From positions 1 through 9,755 of the forward strand of contig RFHW01000070.1 of assembly GCA_003695745.1 (NCBI GenBank): DNA of 9,755 nucleotides, written 5' to 3'. This stretch comes from Methanobacteriota archaeon (GTDB lineage Archaea; Hydrothermarchaeota; Hydrothermarchaeia; Hydrothermarchaeales; SZUA-236). The notes under the pieces are model-generated. The model saw only the letters and a list, made by a program, of their open reading frames with translations. It did not search any database and was not told where the DNA came from. A program made the translations under genes and the position numbers. Below are positions 6,495-9,755 of the stretch, piece after piece. Position 1 is the stretch's first letter. Every line of letters starts with the position of its first letter.

Positions 6495-7055
6495 CTATCC
6501 CATGGGTGGTGTCATGCCCATGTTCCCGAGGCCTTCCATGAGCCGGGCCTGGTACTCGTCCATGGTCATGATGGGCATGTCAGGCATGGCCACGTCGGCC
6601 TCTGAGACCACGTTGAGCTCGCAGTCATAGGTGTCTGTCACCTTGGAGCTCTCGTAGGCTGCCTTCATGTCATCCATGTCCATGGTGGCCTCTTCCACCG
6701 GGAACTTGACGAGCACCTGCTCCCCGCCGGCGTCCATGACGGTGTAAACACCTTCGTTGTCGAGGTAGGTGTTGCCGCCGGGGCTGGTCACCTTGCCCTT
6801 CCCCTTCAGGAAGTACATGGTCGTGCCATCTGCCATGGTGCACTTGAAGTTCACCAGCTCCTGAGAGGCCTTTTTGGCTTCTGCCTTGGCCTTCTGGGCC
6901 GCTGTCTCTGCTGCAAGGTCCGCTGCCTTATCCTTGGCCCTGTCAACAGCCTCTTTGCCGCTCATGTCGTCTGATGGGCTGCCTCCAAGGCAGGCTGTGA
7001 AAAGCGCAGCCAGAACAAGGAGCATGGTGAAAAGAGCAATATGTCTTTTATTCAC
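6495..7055 (-). CDS. Small predicted lipoprotein, Met-rich, function unknown
   Basis: I do not recognise a named family. The 186-residue product has a signal peptide (MNKRH, then hydrophobic 6-19) ending in LFTAC, with Cys22 as the likely lipidated residue; Phe at -3 is a slightly unusual lipobox. Residues 33-68 are an Ala/Lys/Glu-rich helix that could form a coiled-coil stalk. Residues 69-150 look mostly beta, with two cysteines (72 and 145) suited to a disulfide outside the cell, and a DGTTMYFLKGKGKV segment that recalls small LolA- or DUF4412-like lipoproteins (weak resemblance only). The tail is rich in methionine (eight in residues 157-186) and proline. Translation starts at GTG: an in-frame TGA lies two codons upstream, and GAGG stands eight bases before the start. 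It is divergent from the large lipoprotein gene. Confidence 0.75.
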   Translation of the reverse strand: MNKRHIALFTMLLVLAALFTACLGGSPSDDMSGKEAVDRAKDKAADLAAETAAQKAKAEAKKASQELVNFKCTMADGTTMYFLKGKGKVTSPGGNTYLDNEGVYTVMDAGGEQVLVKFPVEEATMDMDDMKAAYESSKVTDTYDCELNVVSEADVAMPDMPIMTMDEYQARLMEGLGNMGMTPPMG

Positions 7056-7088
7056 AGTTCATTCCTCACACTCCCAAGGCGACGGATG

Positions 7089-7103
7089 TTTAAAAAGCTT
7101 TCG
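7089..7103 (-). promoter_or_regulatory. Promoter of the small lipoprotein gene (BRE plus TATA-like box)
   Basis: On the minus strand CGAAAGC (7103 to 7097) is followed by TTTTTAAA (7096 to 7089). The first matches a BRE-like pattern and the second a TATA-like box. Transcription would begin near 7066, giving a leader of only about ten bases before the GTG at 7055. Confidence 0.5.
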
Positions 7104-7163
7104 AAAAACAGCCGAGGTGGTGGATGTTCATTCAACTGCCCCGGTGTCTGATATATGGCAGCA

Positions 7164-7181
7164 GGGCCTGGAGATGGGCCC
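7164..7181. repeat. Short inverted repeat upstream of the large lipoprotein promoter
   Basis: GGGCC and GGCCC flank eight bases (TGGAGATG), 17 bases before the TATA-like box at 7198. The place suits an operator, but arms of five bases are easily expected by chance. Confidence 0.2.
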
Positions 7182-7197
7182 GATAGACTGGGATTCA

Positions 7198-7206
7198 TTT
7201 ATATAT
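7198..7206 (+). promoter_or_regulatory. Promoter (TATA box) of the large lipoprotein gene
   Basis: TTTATATAT is the best TATA match in the window. It predicts a transcript start near 7228 and a leader of about 24 bases before the ATG at 7252. A weak AAGGA ribosome site lies at 7238-7242, nine bases before the ATG. Confidence 0.65.
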
Positions 7207-7251
7207 GAAGAAGTAGCAGGTGGGGCTGTTTGATATTAAGGACGATTTTGA

Positions 7252-9603
7252 ATGGATTTTCATACCCTCTGTGGCAGACGGCATCTCGCCCTGACGGCGG
7301 CCCTTGTCCTCCTCTTTCTTCTGAGCGGATGTCTATCATCGACTTCTTCTTCCGGAGATGGGGGTTCTGGCCTGACATCGGCACCGACCAGAAACAATGG
7401 TGAAGGTGTCCAGGACCTGGCTCCTGATGTGGCAGAGCTCGTCAAGGCCTCGCAGACAACACCGCCCCCGCCAACACCGGATGAGCTCATCCAGAAGGAC
7501 CTTGCCGATGGCAGGATATCCGAGCTTGAGGCTGTGGAGCTCACCTTCCTCGCCTCCTACGCGCCTGAGAGCCTGCCAGAGGGCTATCAGGGAAAACAGG
7601 TGGGGATGGGCAGAAACTCCCTTCAATGGGCCGTAATCTGGCTGGACAAGAACTGGGATGACCTGGACGAGGAAACAAAGAGCAGGCTTCTGCCCTTCTA
7701 TCTTGAGCCTGATGATCCGGGCAGCGTCTATAACCCTCATGCCGCTGATTCCAAGGGGCTTGTGCTTGACTCCATCCTGCCGGGCGTGGAGGCAAAGACG
7801 CCGCTTACAAAGAAGATGTCGGTTGTAATCTCAGAGAACCCAAAGAGGGATGCTGTAATATTATATGAACCCGCTTTTGAGAGCGATATTAAGAAGGCTG
7901 GTTACATCAAAGAGGCTGTTCAAAAGGCCTATCCCATGTATGAGACCCTCCTTGGAGTGAGGCCCTCTGCAGCCCCATACATATATATTGCAGAGACAGG
8001 CAACAACTATGGCTTGGCCTATCAGCCAAAGAAGATCGATGGCGAGAAGAGATGCAGAATATACATCAACTATAAGATCAAAAAACCAGAGGTCATAAAA
8101 TCCACTGTCGTCCACGAGCTCTTCCACTGCTTCCAATTCTACCTGCCCCTTGACTACGACCCCAATGATGAGAGATGGCTTATGGAGGCCACAGCCACAT
8201 GGTCTGAGAACTATGTGTACCCTGAGCATAACAGCGAGTGGGAGTATCTGGGAGGCTTCTTCAACAGCCTTCAAAAGGACATGATAACCTGGAACATGGG
8301 AAGGGAGTACAGCACCTACACATGGTATCTCTTTCTGAGCGAGGATACCGGCAACCCCGGTTATGTGGCAGATGCCCTGCGCAATGCCAGGACCACAATA
8401 GCACGGCTTGCGGCCACGAATTTCAAGGGCTTCGACTCTTACTTTGCAGAGTATGCGCTCTGGAACATAAACGACCTGGGCTGGTTTTTCTACACTGACA
8501 CACCCTCGTTCCCAACAGGTTCATACAAAGGAGAACCAATGTACCCGAATGGAGAGGCAGTTGACTATTACAGCATCAGAAACAAGGGGCTTCTCTCGCC
8601 CAGCATCTCCCTTCCGCCTCTATCCATGAAATACCAGTTCTATACATTCTCCCCTGATGTGGAGGAGGTGGTATACCGGTTCCCGGACAAGGGGGACGAG
8701 GAGAAGAGAAGGAGGGCCCTGATCAAGATAGCTGGGGAGTGGCAGGAGGAGGACTGGACCCATCTGAAGAAGCGAAGGTTCTGCAGAAAAAACCCGGCTG
8801 AAAAGGTTGAGGCCATATTACTGGTTTTCTCAAACTCCGATGAAGCCGAGGGATATCAGTATAACCAGGATATGGACGTGGATACACGGGGGGACTGCAC
8901 TGAAACCTGGCGGGGCTGGGTAACCTATGGATGGAGCGGCAAGAACCAGGAGGACGTGCTTGGCGACGGCACCAAGCTCGTGACCCACACATCAACAGGC
9001 CGGGTCAGGATAGCTGAGACCCTCGTCTATGATAAAGAGCTCAACCAGTACCTTGTGGACAGCTCAAAGACCTTTGTCTATGGCAAGGATAATCTGATAG
9101 TGGATTATCCCCACGGGGATAGGGCCGTTGGATACCCCAGCACCAAGTTCGATGTCTGCGGCACCATCACGGAGGTTGAGATCGCAAAGGTCAGCGGCAC
9201 AAGCGATAACAGCTGGAAAGTGGATAAGGAGCATCCAGAGGACAGCGACGCACCCATACGTATCTGGAGCTCGGAGGAAGACCCGCGCAGGGTCCTTGTG
9301 GACCTGCAGCCCTTCTTTGCAGAGGATTCCAGCCTGTCAGGGTCCTATGAGTCCGAGAGGAGCAGACAGTACAAGGACTGTGCTGCAGTGCCCCAGGTCG
9401 CTCCATTCAGCAGCGACTATTCCACTGAGCCTTATGAAGCCGGTGACTACGGGTATGTGCCGGACACAGAGGCTGGGACCGGCGTCATCGAAGCAACATT
9501 GTCTGACGATGGGGAGCACATCAAGGGCAGTGGCACAGGCTGGCTAAGCTACGGCTGGGGGCAGGTGCCTGTCCAGATCACCGTTGACTATGCCTTCGGA
9601 TAA
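7252..9603 (+). CDS. Large cell-surface lipoprotein with gluzincin-type zinc-peptidase motif
   Basis: The 783-residue protein has a signal peptide with a hydrophobic core (12-24) ending in LLSGC, so Cys27 is the likely lipid anchor. A Ser/Gly/Pro-rich spacer (28-80) follows. Residues about 80-160 are helical (DLADGRISELEAVELTFLA). The peptidase-like domain (about 185-430) carries HELFH at 288-292 and EATATW with Glu312, 20 residues after the second histidine: His288, His292 and Glu312 as zinc ligands and Glu289 as catalytic base would fit a gluzincin. Beyond about 430 the protein looks beta-rich and carries two GW-x-x-YGW motifs (555-561 and 763-769). Six cysteines besides Cys27 in the mature part could form three disulfides. 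It resembles, from memory, uncharacterised HELFH proteins of bacteria and archaea; the substrate is unknown. It probably acts outside the membrane on proteins or surface polymers. Confidence 0.82.
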   Translation: MDFHTLCGRRHLALTAALVLLFLLSGCLSSTSSSGDGGSGLTSAPTRNNGEGVQDLAPDVAELVKASQTTPPPPTPDELIQKDLADGRISELEAVELTFLASYAPESLPEGYQGKQVGMGRNSLQWAVIWLDKNWDDLDEETKSRLLPFYLEPDDPGSVYNPHAADSKGLVLDSILPGVEAKTPLTKKMSVVISENPKRDAVILYEPAFESDIKKAGYIKEAVQKAYPMYETLLGVRPSAAPYIYIAETGNNYGLAYQPKKIDGEKRCRIYINYKIKKPEVIKSTVVHELFHCFQFYLPLDYDPNDERWLMEATATWSENYVYPEHNSEWEYLGGFFNSLQKDMITWNMGREYSTYTWYLFLSEDTGNPGYVADALRNARTTIARLAATNFKGFDSYFAEYALWNINDLGWFFYTDTPSFPTGSYKGEPMYPNGEAVDYYSIRNKGLLSPSISLPPLSMKYQFYTFSPDVEEVVYRFPDKGDEEKRRRALIKIAGEWQEEDWTHLKKRRFCRKNPAEKVEAILLVFSNSDEAEGYQYNQDMDVDTRGDCTETWRGWVTYGWSGKNQEDVLGDGTKLVTHTSTGRVRIAETLVYDKELNQYLVDSSKTFVYGKDNLIVDYPHGDRAVGYPSTKFDVCGTITEVEIAKVSGTSDNSWKVDKEHPEDSDAPIRIWSSEEDPRRVLVDLQPFFAEDSSLSGSYESERSRQYKDCAAVPQVAPFSSDYSTEPYEAGDYGYVPDTEAGTGVIEATLSDDGEHIKGSGTGWLSYGWGQVPVQITVDYAFG

Positions 9604-9629
9604 AACCTCGGATTCCCCTCTCAAGCCCT

Positions 9630-9650
9630 CAGGCTTACACTTTGAGCCTG
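9630..9650. terminator. Hairpin after the large lipoprotein gene
   Basis: CAGGCTTA and TGAGCCTG pair (eight pairs, one of them G-U) around a CACTT loop, 27 bases past the TAA. No long T-run follows on the plus strand, so it may be a transcript-stabilising 3' hairpin rather than a true terminator. Confidence 0.4.
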
Positions 9651-9717
9651 TAATATCCTTGAATCTGCCCCATGGCCCATATTGACTATGCGTGCAAAAG
9701 ATATGATCTCTTTTCAT

Positions 9718-9755
9718 TTAGCCGGTGTCTGAATCTAAAAGGTCTTCGCCGCCCA
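9718..9755 (-). other. Possible C-terminal codons of a minus-strand gene running past the window edge
   Basis: One minus-strand frame reads GGEDLLDSDTG and stops at TAA (9720 to 9718). The acidic composition suits a protein end, and the gene would converge on the large lipoprotein gene. Eleven codons are far too few for proof. The rest of the 152 bases after 9603 shows only the hairpin at 9630-9650. Confidence 0.2.

Noticed and set aside
7142..9731. Shared 11-mer CCGGTGTCTGA near 7141 and near 9722
   Set aside because: A single short match; one copy is in a promoter region and the other possibly in coding sequence, so no common role is apparent.

Overview
The window looks like a piece of an archaeal chromosome, most likely euryarchaeal in the broad sense. 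The evidence is an archaeal-type MCM replicative helicase, an RPA-like OB-fold protein directly behind it, and A/T-rich TATA-like elements placed about 25 bases ahead of predicted transcript starts. Two predicted lipoproteins and a PAS sensor with a membrane anchor are also compatible with this. I cannot name the genus. No RNA gene, insertion sequence, CRISPR array or prophage gene was seen, and coding density is high.

Layout. Bases 1-2587 (+) hold the end of a purine operon: a 5'-truncated purL followed by purQ, which overlaps it by 11 bases. Together they encode formylglycinamidine ribonucleotide synthase. Bases 2588-5314 (+) form a replication unit. A TATA-like box sits just before mcm in a position that predicts a leaderless transcript, and an OB-fold/winged-helix protein follows 12 bases later behind a strong Shine-Dalgarno sequence. 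Bases 5339-6244 (-) encode a membrane-anchored PAS sensor with no visible output domain, convergent with the replication unit. Bases 6245-6494 contain its promoter, a widely spaced 10-bp inverted repeat and a weak hairpin. Bases 6495-7055 (-) encode a small Met-rich lipoprotein. A 196-bp divergent promoter region separates it from a 783-residue lipoprotein (7252-9603, +) with an HELFH zinc-peptidase motif. The last 152 bases hold a hairpin and possibly the last codons of a minus-strand gene.

How the genes work together. The left half is housekeeping: purine synthesis, then helicase plus a probable single-strand DNA-binding partner. MCM and the OB-fold protein end in clearly similar winged-helix tails, which is the most thought-provoking feature of that half. 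The right half is a cell-surface group: sensor, small lipoprotein and large putative metallopeptidase lipoprotein. Only adjacency and the shared promoter region link these three; a common function is a hypothesis.
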